A stretch of DNA of 64,000 bases from Volvox africanus (GCA_030268105.1 BSDZ01000051.1:82001-146000); one strand, 5' to 3'. Counted from the stretch's first letter, positions 1 through 12,800 are shown. The notes: generated by a model not told the origin, from the sequence alone. Numbers and translations are program-made.

Positions 1-2451
1 CATGACGACCAGCTCTCAGTGGCCTGGCGCCAGTCGGCTTCTGCAGACCATATGTGCACTGCATCATCGTTATAAGGGAATCGGATCATGTAAATTGGAG
101 GGGTTGGTTGTGCAGGCAAAATAGCACTGGAAGAAAACAACTAAGTTATGCGCGAAATTCCCAGGATTTCGTTGCCGTACACTCCATTCTATAAGGGTGA
201 GCCGCCCCCTCATCATGGCACTATGCACGAACATACATCAATGTTATAAAAGGATTAAACTTGAGTTTGCGCTAAAGTTTTAATTTTGCCTCTGGCTGCA
301 TGCGGTTTAGCTGTCGTGCACTTCGGCTTCCTCAATTGCGACTTTAGGCCCATGATCCTTTCTGTTTTTAAGTAAGATGTCCAGCTTACAAACAACTCGA
401 AGAAGTAGGCAGAAATCATTGGTGCCCAATTTTTTGCACGCAGAAGGTTGCTAAACGCTCTGATCAAGACAGCAATGACTGACGCAGCGAAAGAACAATC
501 AAGACATACCAGGAACCGTAGCACTCTTTATATTTAGTCAATCCTAAACCTGCATACCACATTTGACGCACCATCAGCGTACCGGGGCGTCTAATCAACG
601 GTTATGACAAATGGGCCTTTTCAATTGACGATGCGTATGGCCGTTAAAATGTTCGCCCCTCAAGTCCGAGCGAGTCTATCGCCGCACCTTCACGAGTCTT
701 CGCCGCACCTTCGCCCCTCCCTGTCCGCGGCGGCTATTTGAACAATACGACTTGGGATGCACCGTCGGAACCGTCACAACAGTCACAGGGTGCCTAACGT
801 TGGGCCGCCATCGGCAAGTGGGTGCAGGAGCAGCTCCTCACGGCTACCGGCCGCACGTGATCAGTGATCCCCCCCTCCCACCTACACACAACACACTGCC
901 ATAACTGGGGATGGGTCTCTAACCCTGGAAACCTCACGCACCCTGCCGCCCGCCACTGGGGACACAGTGCGCGTCACTTCGGCTTCGCCACCCGAAGCGG
1001 CAGACGTATTTCTGTAAGGATAGAAGACCTCCCCAACAACAACAACACACACACACTCCCACCACAGCAACACGCCTCTGTAAGTCATCACGTAACTACG
1101 AGACGGCCGGATTGCGTTTACGTGTCCTTTCCACTTTTTAAAGCGACGACCTCCTCTACTCCGCTCCTATTAGCATCCGCCTTCGTCTGCCGCCCCTCCA
1201 GGATCACCACCTATCTCCCGAGCATCCACGATCATATCTTTCTTCCTGCACTGGGTCCCTAGCTTCGTTCGTTCACCACACCACCCTTTGGGATGGTGGT
1301 CGTGCGGCGCCACCGGACACTGTGGAACCACCGGGGCCACTACTGCCACCAGGGCCATAACCGCCAACCGGCGCATAGTCACACATGCGCATATCCACAC
1401 AAGCGTGAAGATCTTCTTGTGCACGACGCTGAAGAGCGAGCTAAGAACAGAGGTGGAAGGAGCAAATATTGCCTTGGTCACTATGTAGTTTGGTGTCATG
1501 TCTGTACAGTACGTCCTGCAGGGACAGAAATGTATGCAGGGAAGCACAGGCAGCATGTCTGATTTGGGTCGCATGTTATGATGTTTCCTCCATCACGTCC
1601 GAAAGTGCGAGGGGAAATAGGTGCTGCTGGGGAGTAGGGTGCTGTTTGTGTGTCTGTATCCACATCCATGGGCAGCCAGCAATTGCATAAAAGGTTATTT
1701 TCACAAGGATGATGGGTGAGGTGGGACGAAAGCTACTAAAGAGTGGAGTGGCTTAACTTCACGCAGCATCATTGGTGGGAGGTGTGAGATAAGATTTTCA
1801 GCACTTGAACATCAATATTTGTTACAATAATGCTCTTTTACATCAGATTGGCAAAATGTCTCTAGACCGGTCAAACCAGTATTGCATTGGCTTAGACACC
1901 CAACCTGACCCATGCACCCATTTCTCCTGTCACGCCGCCTCGATCTTCAAGCCAAACTCTTCTGTGATGGGTACCCTGGGTCTCACCGCACAATATGCTG
2001 CCCCTCATTATGTATATATACCTCATTAATGCAACATCCTCCCTGCAAGCTCTCTTACGCGCCAGCTACTAACAAGAAAATGTAAAAAAAATCCATCCCA
2101 CCCGCCCTTGAGAATCTCCAGCATGCCTACCATATCACGCAAAACGAATTTGGAATGCTAAAATAACGAAGCCCTGCCGGCCCCCGGGGAGCTCAGGAAT
2201 GCGGTATTCTCACCGTAAGCAAGATACGGTTCCGGTGTATCCTGGGGTATCTACGTGTAGTGTCAAAGATTGAGCCATCGACGGTCATCTTCCGATCAGG
2301 CCTTTGTAGGCCGACACAACAGAGATACAACATCCGGAGCATATGGTTTATACCATACAACGTCACATACGCTCACACCAAACTTCAGAATGAGGATTCT
2401 CGATCACAAGCTCGTGCGTTCAGGCGTTGATGCCGTAAGTGTCATTGATAC
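1..2451. other. Non-coding left flank
   Basis: No reading frame here looks like a conserved protein. The open frames are short, overlap on both strands and show no domain. The stretch contains CA/AC-rich tracts around 1045-1065 and one copy of a dispersed repeat (2237-2333) found again at about 38.0 kb. Downstream exons of the GST-like gene on the minus strand (2452-2790) should lie here if that gene is intact, but I could not identify them. Confidence 0.5.
2237..2333. repeat. Dispersed repeat, copy 1
   Basis: About 97 bp that aligns with 38000-38092 in the same orientation with small gaps. The best conserved part is the last 21 bases (GACACAACAGAGATACAACAT), identical in both copies. Neither copy lies in a recognised exon, so this is probably a remnant of a repeat family and not a gene segment. 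Confidence 0.6.
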
Positions 2452-2790
2452 TTGACAATGGCCGACGACTCGAACAAGTAGACGCCCTCGTTCGGGTCTC
2501 CTAGATACGGAACCTGTACGGGAACATCGGTGAAGAGGTCCGGATGTAGGGGATCAAAACTGGATAAGGCCTGTTCGCAATTGCGGCTGCTATTTGCCCC
2601 GCGAGAACATGAAGGCTGAGGGGAAGATACATGACACGCGGTCACACAAATATCCTGACCCCTTCTGCCATAAAATACAAGCGACAGGTAATACTCGTGC
2701 CGCTGGTGCCTCGCGGCCACACACCACACCTGAAACACACCGCGCTTGTCGAGGAGCTCCTGGCGTTTAGGGCTGCCGCGTGCAACGGTG
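2452..2790 (-). CDS. GST/thioredoxin-like protein, two internal exons (partial)
   Basis: Two minus-strand segments read as one domain. The upstream exon ends at 2730 (…ARGSPKRQELLDKRGVFQ, then GTGTGG donor); its 5' edge near 2790 is a guess. The next exon is 2452-2513 (acceptor CCCGTACAG), reading VPYLGDPNEGVYLFESSAIV and leaving two bases before a GTATCA donor; the phases agree. The pattern 'xGSPKR…VPYLxDPNxGVxxxESxxIVKYL' is typical of the GST N-terminal / thioredoxin-like proteins of plants and algae, where VPYL carries the conserved cis-Pro of the fold. No active-site CxxC or 5' exon was found upstream, and no 3' exon downstream. Without those this may be a gene fragment. If the donor is not used, the frame runs straight into a stop at 2442. 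Confidence 0.5.
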
Positions 2791-3563
2791 CGACACACAC
2801 TCCGGTCACGACCAAAGAAAACGCAAAACACAGGGTATGTGGTTCGTTTGGCAGACAGTTACAACACGACAAGGAACATTCACGATTTTATTGACAAGAA
2901 ACAAACCCCAAAGTTGCAAGGTGCCAGAGCGATCAATATCTTAATCCTATGGCATGAAGTCCCAGGCGTGCAACATAACGACTGCGGCGATCCAGCAACA
3001 AATACCAAGATAACAACTTCCATGGACCCTGTGGCGAAACCAAAGGAGCATAGCATCCCCTCAACAATGCCTGTCTACCTGACTACGCCTGTCATAAAGT
3101 CGAAATGAAACACCATTAAGAGTGAAACAGCAAAAATCCCCACATCTGTAGCCCATGGCTTAACACTCCACCGCCAATCCCTACTTCTCGCATGCTCATG
3201 TCCTTACTAGTCGATCCGTTGAAGATACAGCCGGTTCACATCGGACACGCCCAATCGTTCTGGCCGGAAAAGCCCATTCGTTCTGGCAGCTCGATTATTG
3301 AGGGCTGCACTTACATTGCATGTGCTAAAAACTTCGTGCACAAACGGTCGCCCAGTTAGCCAGTTAGCACCGTGCTAGCCCAATAAGGACACGGACTTCA
3401 TTACTGGTGCAATGACTGCTCCACTCAAGTTGACCACATACATTTTGATATTTCGTTGTGTCCGTATATATTTGATAAGCCCCAAAGACTGTTGATATCA
3501 CGGCCCACAAGCTGATGCGCCCCCGGCGCCTTTCAAGCCTGATGAGCCTGTCCTACAAATTTT
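2791..3563. other. Spacer between GST-like exons and YJU2
   Basis: No coding exon recognised. TTACA at 3311-3315 is TGTAA on the minus strand, about 250 bases past the YJU2 stop, and is a candidate poly(A) signal for that gene. Confidence 0.4.
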
Positions 3564-4954
3564 TTAGGAATCTGAATCGCTCCCACTACTGCCGTACTGC
3601 CCTAAGAGCCCTGACAAGCCCCCGACAGCCACCGGGTCCGTCTCCAAATTCTGCCTTTTCACAAAACCCCCGCCAGCCTCCCCAGACTCTGATGCATGCC
3701 GCTTGCCGTGTACTGCTCCGCTCAAGTCCCCATGCGGCTTAGCCTCTATGCTGGATGCAACTGTCGCGGTTGCATATGCCAGCGCCTTTGGCTTTACCGC
3801 CACTCTTATAGACGGCTTGGACACCTGTTGCTGCTGCTGTTGGGGCGCACCGGCACGCGCTACCACACCCTTAGAATCTGTTTGTTTCTGCAGCTGGAAA
3901 AGGTCAATGGGGTCACCTGAGGGGTTCGGGCCCGCCGACCGTGATTCCCCGCCTGCCCCGCTGCCGCTCGCTCCAGTACGACAGTTTGTTCGGCCTCCCT
4001 CAGCCCCATCATCTTCAATGTCGTCCAGGCGGCTCGTGTGCGCTTGCGCGCGCAGCTGGTAAAACTCCGCCACGTCCATCGCGTCGTCCTCGTCTAGCTG
4101 CTGCTGCGACGCGGCCTTCTGCAGCGCCTCGAGCGCCTGCTCAGTGGTGACCTTTGCATGCTGTGCGTTTAGGGCTTTCATTTCGTCCAAAGCTGCCATA
4201 ATGTCCATCTCGCGCTTGCTGTCCAATGTGCGGTTCTCCAGTGCCTTCATGGCGTTGCCCATCTCTTCCTCTTCCCGCTTTGCCACAGCCTCCGCCTTGG
4301 TAGTTTCCTCGTCGCGCCACGGTTCGTAGTTCCGGGTCGCACCCGCTTCAAGGATATAATCTGGCAAGCAGGAGGCGAAGATAGGGCTAGCGGGTGCAGG
4401 TAGTGCCGAATGGTAGCCTTCCTTTCAGGATAGTACATACCAATGTTGCGAAATTGTGAAGCGTCAGGCGCATCTTCGCGTGAAATCACGCACCTTCTTA
4501 TAAGCCCATACACCCCCATGAGTACCCCATACCTGCGCTCTTAGGATCCGTCTTCATGCAAAACTCGGCTGCGCATTTTTTGCAGCGGTAATAAAACCGA
4601 AATACTTGAATGCCCAGGTAGTTTTCACCCATTACATCCTCCTTTCGCGTGTTGAATTTAGTGCCCTTGTACATGAACGTGCCACAGGTCTTGCAGCGTA
4701 CCGACATGGGCAACATCATGCGCACTTTCATCTCATTCGTTTCTCTCCGCTTTCCCTTGGGAAGCTTCGCCGGATCAAAATCCGGTGGAAAGTACTTGTT
4801 CAACACTACAAGAGGCCAAGAATATATGTGTGAGCCACTGTGCAATACATCATTAGCTGGACAAGCTGACATAGTCAGTGTGATATATTCAACCCCAAAC
4901 TGTCGGCAATCCAGCTGCACGCAAAACAGTATGCGCACCTTTACGTTCGCCCAT
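3564..4954 (-). CDS. YJU2: Splicing factor YJU2 (CWC16/CCDC94 family)
   Basis: Three exons on the minus strand: 4939-4954 (MGERK plus one base, donor GTGCGC), 4533-4805 and 3564-4360. Phases fit and give 361 residues. In the family the protein joins the spliceosome around the first catalytic step and promotes branching, in the nucleus. Seen here: the conserved start MGERKVLNKYFPPDFDPAKL; a zinc-binding region with two CxxC pairs (CKTC at about 47-50 and CKKC at about 84-87) around the YKGTKFNTRKEDV motif; the FKTDP-like 'MKTDPKSA'; 'GATRNYEPW' at about 103-111; then a charged helical region and a Ser/Gly/Asp tail ending SGSDSDS, like the acidic serine tail of homologues. The tiny 16-nt first exon decides the start: the longer open frame upstream of exon 2 is intron. 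It is divergent from LIKE-COV with 439 bp between the two ATGs. Confidence 0.93.
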
Positions 4955-5393
4955 TCTTGAACTTTTGTGATTACCACCTATAAAATTTGATAAATTATAA
5001 ACGAATGAAATGCGGGACAAGCAACAATTTCAATATTGAAGGTTAACCTGCATATGAATCTGCATCCGCTGAATTCGCCATCATCCGCAAAAGGTTTCGG
5101 AGCCGACAGTGACGGAGGACTCCTGTGTGGTGGCATACCAAAAGCCTTATATTATATCGTCCATGCTACCACACTCCTGGTTGCTATTCTGACAACCTGC
5201 GCGTCATGGGCTATTGTCATTTCTGAAATATATATTTCTATACCAGCTGTGCGTTTCTTGCACCTTTGAGCCCCTGTATCGTAATTTTTTATTTAAGAGT
5301 TGATATAGAAATATTCGACAATTTGTGAGCTTTCCTTCTAGTTTTGTTGCCTAGTGGCCAACCGTAGAGCACAGGGAGAACAGACGTAGCTCA
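4955..5393. promoter_or_regulatory. Bidirectional promoter region of YJU2 and LIKE-COV
   Basis: The 439 bp between the two start codons must hold both 5' UTRs and both promoters, because the genes point away from each other. It is AT-rich in places (for example around 4980-5010 and 5280-5310). I could not name a specific TATA box or factor site with confidence. Confidence 0.5.
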
Positions 5394-7332
5394 ATGCCGG
5401 TGACACCAACAGATGTGGAGGCACAGCCTAGTTCGAGATTGTTGGGGGCCGAAGAGGAGAAAGACAAAAAAGCTGGGGAGATCGAGCGGAGGCAGAGCGG
5501 CGCTATGCGTCAACGAAGCGGGCAGCAGGTGGGGTATCAACAAATTTGAAAAGAAACTTGTGATCAATTGTTTCGTTTAGTCCAGGTTTCATGGGCTACC
5601 AACTTGCCTGTTTGTCCGTGTAGGCTCTTACCTCAATAGTTCACAGCTGGGCTTCCCGCAAGTTTGCAGTTGGATGGTGAGTAGTACTTGTTGCTACAAG
5701 GACGGACTTGGAGTCCCCTACCATCGTTGATATCCACCTTAGCCGCGGCTTAGCCCTGACAGCTGTTGTTTGCTGGCAACTTCGCAGCGCCATTCTCTTT
5801 CCCGTGGCTGTCACGGTGTATGTGACATGGTGGTTTCTCACCTTCTTCGACAACTTTTTCTCGGTTAGTATGCCAAAGGGTCTCAGGGGCCGCCTGACCT
5901 GGGAGAGGCGGGTTAAACCTGTGGCAATATCCTAACATCTTGCACGGGTACTATGTTTCTGGCATGTCGTGGTCTCAGTGCTAACACGTACATTATCATC
6001 GGTTACCTCCTCATCGGTTACCTTCTTCAGCCCATATATTACAAGCTGTTCGACTTCCACGTGTTCGGGCTGGGTTTTATCACTTCGATGGCCTTCATCT
6101 TTCTTATCGGTAGGTGTGTGCTGTGGCTGAGCAAAACGATGTGTTTTCAGGGGCCAAGCCTGAAAAATTAAAGCGTTAGCGGTATGAGCTTCGATTAGCT
6201 TTTTGCGATATGGTGCCTTGACGTAGCCCGTGTAATGGGGTGACAGAGTGACACCGCATAATTTCATGTTAGGGCAGGCTTGGCCAGCAGGTGAAGGGCC
6301 TGCACTGACATTTATGCCCATCTGCACACCTTATGTACATATGCCCTGGAGGGGACCTAAGATTGTAGCTTGACACGGTTATACAGGTTTGTGATTGCGC
6401 TTCAGCTCATGCATCATGAGGCTTCTATGGCGCAGTGTGGGGATGTCACACGACAACTATTATCCGCAGACAAGCATGTTGGCTCCTTTTCTGTTGTTTG
6501 CGGACGTCGTCCATGAATTCTGAGTTCTAAACTTACAGGCGTCTGTTGGCACAGGTGTTTTCTTCTCGTCCTGGCTGGGGTCAGCACTACTTGGGATCGG
6601 TGAATGGATAATTAAGCGGCTTCCGCTCGTTAAGCACATTTACTCCGCATCTAAACAGGTGGGCGCGATCCTTTAGGCAAATGAGAGCTGAGCATGAGAG
6701 CAAAGGGTAGGAAACAGCAGGTTCTTGTCTGTTCACGTTGTTTACTTCACCGACGTAGGTCAGCGCGGCAATTAACCCCGAGAATGAAGCTTCGAAGGCT
6801 TTCCAGGAGTGCGTCATCATTAGGCATCCCCGTAAAGGGGAATACGCTATTGCGTTTATAACTGGTAGAACTATCTTGCAGGTGAGTTCAAGAGTTTGAG
6901 GAAAACTATAGGCCATGAGGTTCAGGGTGTTCGTAATTGCATGCTAGTTTGCAGGGCCGCGAAGGGACATGTATTCCAATTGCCAGGTGCATGTGTTTTT
7001 CCTGATATTGCCGATGTGCTGATAATGTGCTGATAATGCTGTGCTGATAATGCCGATGCTTGCAGACTGGATCCCAGGACACAAAGTTAAATACAGTCTA
7101 TGTCCCAACAAATCATGTGTACGTCGGGGATATTTTCTTGCTTGAAGATAAGGAGATCACTCACACAAATCTCTCCGTCCGTGAAGGTCTCGGTAAGACT
7201 TGGTCCCTCCGGGTGTGACAAGGTTTCTCTAAATTTTCCTAATGCTCATGTTTTCGTTCTTCCCTCGCAGAAATAATCGTTTCATGCGGCATGGCTATAC
7301 CGCCAAACCTAATTGCCATGCCCAGGCCTTGA
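5394..7332 (+). CDS. LIKE-COV (DUF502) membrane protein
   Basis: Eight exons, all with GT-AG borders and consistent phases: 5394-5528, 5624-5676, 5788-5863, 6031-6109, 6555-6658, 6759-6881, 7066-7192, 7271-7332; 252 residues. Plant COV1/LIKE-COV proteins are DUF502 integral membrane proteins, linked in Arabidopsis to vascular patterning, Golgi morphology and vacuolar traffic. Seen here: a charged N-terminal tail (about 1-45); a first hydrophobic segment CAILFPVAVTVYVTWWFLTF (about 63-82); a second around VFGLGFITSMAFIFLIGVFF (about 100-119); then the family signatures KRLPLVKHIYSASKQ, CVIIRHPRKGEYAIAFITG, VYVPTNHVYVGDIFLL, SVREGLEIIVSCGMAIP, ending in a short basic tail. Length matches the family (about 250-270). 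The start at 5394 gives a typical acidic, polar N-terminus. The gene converges on EB1. Confidence 0.94.
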
Positions 7333-7389
7333 ATAGATGAACATTTTAGGTTGTTTTGTGTTTACGTTCTCAGTGTCATGATGTAGAGA

Positions 7390-7394
7390 TGTAA
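7390..7394 (+). terminator. Poly(A) signal candidate TGTAA (LIKE-COV)
   Basis: TGTAA, the common volvocine poly(A) signal, lies 58 bases after the LIKE-COV stop codon. Confidence 0.55.
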
Positions 7395-7419
7395 TAGAAG
7401 ATATGAGTACCAGACGCGT

Positions 7420-7424
7420 TTACA
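7420..7424 (-). terminator. Poly(A) signal candidate TGTAA (EB1)
   Basis: TTACA on the plus strand reads TGTAA on the minus strand, 265 bases past the EB1 stop. With the LIKE-COV signal at 7390 facing it, the two 3' ends would meet or overlap near 7400-7410. Confidence 0.4.
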
Positions 7425-7688
7425 ACTAGTCAGATAGTTATTGTTGGGACATGTCATAGTAGTGATTGATTATCTAGATGTTTTACTTCCTGGGATGCAG
7501 GATGTATATAAATATCCCCTCTTCCTTTCATGTAACAACACGCTCAATGCTCACAATCGCTGCACTTCGCAAAAAACACCCAATTACTTTGTCATGAATG
7601 CTACAACGTTGAACGTCCGACGACTACAACAGAAGTTGTACGTCACTGTATCGGTCAGACAACAAAGGCGAATCAGTTGAGCCCACTG

Positions 7689-9332
7689 CTAACCGTCCTG
7701 CCCCGACAGCTCCTCCTCGCTGTACTCGCGCCCGGCGAACTCAACTTGTGTTTCCCGAACGATACGAGCACCATCCTCGGAGGTTGCTGCGTACAAAATT
7801 TCCTGAACGCGCTTCATAATAGGCATGTCAGCAATGACCGGCGTTTGGCACAGCAGCTCCACATCCCGTAACTTTGAGTAATAAAACTCCTTCTCCTTCT
7901 CAAAGCCGTCGGCCTTTAATCGCAGATCCTGATAAGGTCATACAGAGTACGGGAGGATATTTCACACAGGTTACTTTCTTAATTTTCAAGGTGATTGCAT
8001 TTCAGACAAACCTCGATTAATCCAACACGGAATTATAATTGCTGTCGTAACAAAAAGCGAGTTGAACTCCAGGCAGATATCGCAAGGGCATCTCAGCAGA
8101 CAGGACACATTTGCTTGCATCTACATACCTCTAGCTGGTGGTTTAGCTTGTCCATTTGGTCCCGGTCTCCAGGGCTGGCGGTTTTGCTGCTTACAGATGG
8201 GCGAGGGGCTGCCACAGGTGGAGCACGTGGCGCAGGTGTGGGGGCTGCCTTAATCCCACCGGCTGCGCCTTTCGACCCTCCCGCACTGCTGCCCTTCATA
8301 TCACCAGTCTTGCAGAGGGCCCGGCGACCTGGGCCGTCATAGGGCGCAAGCGGCTGACCCATGGTAACCTGGGCCGACAGTTAACACAGTAACATAAGCT
8401 TTGGATACATCAGTAGCGCTAGCTGTAAAATGTTATACCTGGTCCCAGTAAGCCTTAAACCACTGCATGAACTCCATGTTGTCAAGCGGACGCCCCTTGA
8501 CCAGACGGGCGACCTCCACGTACTGCAGGTGCAAAATCCCACTCCCACAGTAAAGATGTACGGACACATGGCAGCCCACCGACATGTTTCCAGCCTTTAC
8601 CTTGTCAATCTTTAGCTTGTTAAAGCAATCTTGCAGCACTTTATAATTGTTGATCATTTGGTACTGCGCATGAATTGTGCCGTACGTTTAGTGATGAATT
8701 TGAACAGTACAGAAACGCAATTTAAGAGACCTAGTCCACGGCAGGTACAGTCTACCAAGCAGTGTAAGAAAGATGTTAATACTGCCAGAGCCGAGTAACG
8801 GCACGAATCGCAAATGACTGAGTTGAATTGGAACCACGTGGAAGCATTTAGGCCAAAGCCCTGCGGATGTATTGTTCCTATACCACGTTCAGGGACATGC
8901 GCTACTGAGACCGCCACCCCACGACCACTACGCACCTCGTTATTGGCGTTGAAGTCCACCTTTGTGATAGGAACCACCCCAGGGTGCAGGACATCCAGCA
9001 GCTGGCATGCAACTGCGCCATTGCAGGTCTCCTCTACCTACGAAGGTGATATTATCTTGTAGGCAGAAGATGACGAGACCTTCAAAGACCGAGTCAAAGA
9101 TCCTGTCCGGACATCTTACTACACATCATAACGCATAAAGATAATGACTAATATTGTTCATAAATCCCAACACCATCGACAGTTGTGTGTTTGAAGGCGG
9201 AGGCCCTCCTAACAGGCATCCGTGTTCAAACTATGCACCTACTTTGTTGAGTCGCAAGCTGAGCGTGTCATTGATCCACGATAAAATTTCGCCCCGGCCC
9301 AGGAAATAATGCGGGTCTTGGAGGCCGAAGGA
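7689..9332 (-). CDS. EB1: EB1 microtubule plus-end-binding protein (start exon not found)
   Basis: Six minus-strand exons, all phase 0: 9243-9332, 8936-9037, 8601-8663, 8439-8522, 8129-8368 and 7689-7928, giving 272 residues before any N-terminal exon. EB1 tracks growing microtubule plus ends and recruits other tip proteins; in Chlamydomonas it is also known at the flagellar tip. The calponin-homology domain is complete: [95 protein letters not shown] Gly/Ser/Ala/Pro linker follows, then the C-terminal EBH coiled coil ([34 protein letters not shown]) and an acidic tail ending EEELSGQDG. No ATG exists in frame right before 9332; the frame stays open to about 9446, but a short upstream exon in 9333-9890 is more likely. 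Divergent from the FO synthase gene. Confidence 0.92.
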
Positions 9333-9890
9333 CTGCAGCCATTGGAAAATAGGAAGGTACCGAGCAGGTTGAAGTGCAAGAACACAGCGGCGGACGTAAC
9401 GATTTCTTATTAAACAAAGGCTGACCGTCTGCGGTGGCATATTCAAGACGAAAGCGGAACCTCACGTAGACGAATACTGGTAACCAAGCTGGTTGTACCC
9501 GTTTGAATCACCCCAACTTATTTTTGGTACAGAACACGACATCAACCTATGGAAGGTCACTTCAAAATCATAATGACTGTGTTCCACGCCCTTAAAAATT
9601 TGAGCGCAAAAATTTCGCACAAAGTACGAGTGTGTACGGCGGTGAATTTGCTCGCAGTAAAAGGCTCTCGTTTGGCGGGCTTCAGCTATTATGAATGTCT
9701 CCGTATACTTGAACTGTCGCCTATATACCTCCACCAGTACCTTTCTTCCATGACTGATGTACCGAAGCAGTTATTCGTCGTCGTCCGAAAAACCATCAGC
9801 TGTCGCTTTCCATAATGGCCATTAAGATGAGTGAAAAGAATTCGACTTAACCTTTCTTCGTGCTGCTAGAGCAACCGCCTCCCCACACGG
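9333..9890. promoter_or_regulatory. Divergent promoter region, EB1 and FO synthase
   Basis: At most 558 bp separates the first recognised EB1 exon from the FO synthase ATG. It must hold the missing EB1 start exon, both 5' UTRs and both promoters. No core promoter element could be named. Confidence 0.4.
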
Positions 9891-12800
9891 GTGACACGCT
9901 TTTACCACAAACCAAAGGTGTCGCTGGACCCTGTCGCTCTATTTCGGCAGCGTTTCCGTGTGACAACATTTCTTGGCCAGGGTATGGCTATGTATTACCC
10001 GTCGGCCAGCTTTACCTGTCAGCCCGTTAGCCCTCTTACGCAACTCCCAAAACCTGCAAATTTGCCAAGGGTCCGTGAGCACCGCGCATTCAATTCGAAA
10101 TGCCACCAAGCAGCGTGGTATCCCTCCAGAGCCCACCATGTCAGGATTAGAGCTGCAGCAGCGGCAGAGCCCTGCGCAGCTCGGACCCATACCAACACGC
10201 CCGCAACCAAAGCAGCAAAACCATTCGGGCGTCTATGTGGGCTTTCCTGTCGCACTAACGCGGTGGCCCTCGGCCATGCGACTGTCAGACGCGCCTGCAC
10301 ATCTGCGATGTACACTGCTAATGCCGAACAGCCCACTCCTATCCCCGTCATGGCTGAGGTCCTGGACCAATATGGTTGGATGCTGGGATCACCCCTAGAG
10401 GAGCTCATGTCTCGCGCCGCTGTGCTGCGTGACAACGGGCAGCACGGCGCCATTGTATCTTTCTCCCCAAAGGTCAGCGAGTTGCTTGTGTCATGTTTAC
10501 CACAGTCTCTGGTTCCCAAACGTTCACTGCGTTAGTATCAGGTACCACCCTGCCGCGTGTGTTCCGTCCTGCCCGGTTGGCAGCGGGAGCAAGTCGGACC
10601 GTTATTTTATTCTCCTGCTCACTCCCTCACAACACGCCTAATGGGAAGGTGAGTTAGGCAGAGGTCACATGTTCTCTTGTGGAGCACAACTGTGCAGGAG
10701 TCACAAAGAGCGGTTCATCTCATCCCTCAGGTCATGAATTAGAAACGCTGCCTTTAAATGTTTATCATCTGTGGATGGTTTACTAGTTATATTCTTTGCA
10801 TTTGTCTCTTTTATGAAATGGTAAAAGAACCATGAGTTAATTCTCGGTACAGCTTGCCACGCCAGGTAACATCTTTCAGGCAGCAAAGGATTTGCGCTCC
10901 TATATACTTCGCCCCTCAACATTTGTCCCTCTCTCCTGCATGAGATGGACTTAGTGTCGTGGTCTTTATCATGGGGATGCCGATTTGGGCTTCAAAGGGA
11001 ACAACGGGGCAGCCCCTACCCGTCCCTCAAACTGCGCCTAGCTCTCGCTCGCGCCAGCATTCACCCGTCACGGCGTACCCGCCGCTTCCTTCTATCCCGT
11101 TTGTATGCTGGCTCGTCTTCTCTCCCATTACATCGTTGGCAGTGCAACGTTTAGGTTCCCTGCAAGGTAAACACATTATCCTAATTGTGATGAGGTTAGT
11201 GTTGTTCTTACCGTTGATTCACATCAATCTAAGTTATTTAGCTATGTACTCTCACGTGTGATTCGGACACTTACCTCTCAAGCGCTTTCCCCCCGGCTCC
11301 TTGCCTTCAAACTATCCGCAGGTCTTCCTCCCAATCACCCGGTTGTGCCGCGACATGTGCGGCTACTGCACCTTCGCGCAACCCCCACGGCCCGCTCGGC
11401 GAGCCTTTATGACGTTGGAGGAGATTCTCCAGGTAGGGACTGATGGCTACGGAGGACGGGCAAGTGGAAAGAAAGAAATCCACACGGGAAATAGAGGGTC
11501 GCAGAATCTATGTGAACAACGTATTTGTTCCGGACTGATCACCAATATGCGCCCTCGAGATGGCAGGGTTGGTTACCGTCAATCCGCACGTAGCTGGCCC
11601 GCCGAAATCCGAAGTGCTGTTAGAGCAGGGGACGGGCTGGAGCGAGCCTCACTTAGGCGTCAGCACAAGCTCTGGTCTTGGCATTGGGTTGTAGCTTCTG
11701 CGACCATACCTATCCTGCCTTTCATTCAGGATTAATAGAAGACCGGATGGTGACCCGGATGATGCTTCTGGGTAGGGTCGGGGACTGAGGGGAGGCGAGG
11801 GGACGGGAGGGGAGGCTTTAATGTCCCTGTAAACCTTAATTGCCACTGTGAGGGCGGAGGATAGTGTCGCGGAACTTATAGATGTACGGAACATCGGCCA
11901 CCGGAATCATCGTGGCTGTTCTACCTTGGATTGTCTGCATCTGAAAGACGTTGTCCTTAAAGATATAGCAATAATTTCATTTCATTTGTCCATTAAGGAT
12001 TCTCGTCGAGTGCAGGATTCTCGTCGCCAAAGCTGGGCTTCAACAAAATCCAGTGTTTTTTCGGATTCGCACATACTCGCCGACGTCGTTTTCATAATGG
12101 CATCATCCTGCTCCTCACCGCCATCGTTCTACGGAGAGAACATGCGCAAATCATTCTCTTCCCCTAGTATTGTAGTTTTTAAAACCCGCATACAATTCGC
12201 CCAAGTGGACAAATCCCCTGGGGTTTTAACTTTCCTTGTTGTTACACTCTTACTTTCCCGCATACCCTCCACCTGTAAGTTCTTATCGTACGATTCCCCA
12301 CAGCGACTGTTCTCCGGCGTGTAGATTACGGATCAGCGGCAGACAGCCCTGGTTACCCCCATACCGCCCCCTACCCAAAGCCGCTGTTTCCGCCACCCGG
12401 TGGTTCTTAAGTGAGTGAAGTCGGCCGAACGTAAGCCCCAAACTCGCAAATGCCGTCCTTAGATTGCCGCCCAGGGTGCCGCAGCCGGGTGCTCGGAGGC
12501 GCTGCTGACACTAGGCGACAAGCCCGAGGACCGTTGGCCGGAGGCGGCTTCGGAGTTGATGGATATGGGATTCGGCAGCACAATAGAATACGTGGAGGCT
12601 GCGGCTAAGGTGAGTGAGAGCAATGTTTGTGTTTGGTAATTTAGCCAAAGGTAGGACGATTCTGCTGGAACGGATAGAAAAATGACTCGATGTCAGTTTC
12701 ATTGTGTGTCTGGGCCTCTAACACGCGCATGGTTGTTTGGTTGTATGGGTGTAGTCGAGGATGTAGATGTGGTTTGGCAGCGTAGGTCGGTCCGCGTGGT

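Noticed and set aside
2442..2460. Frameshift in the GST-like gene (frame ends KYQ-stop while the next frame reads NDTYG)
   Set aside because: A GTATCA donor right after GTCAA gives a normal phase-2 exon end, so the apparent frameshift is probably intron sequence.
10959..11261. Extra exon inside the first long intron of FO synthase
   Set aside because: The frame has no similarity to the enzyme, and flanking exons 1 and 2 already join in phase across a conserved region.
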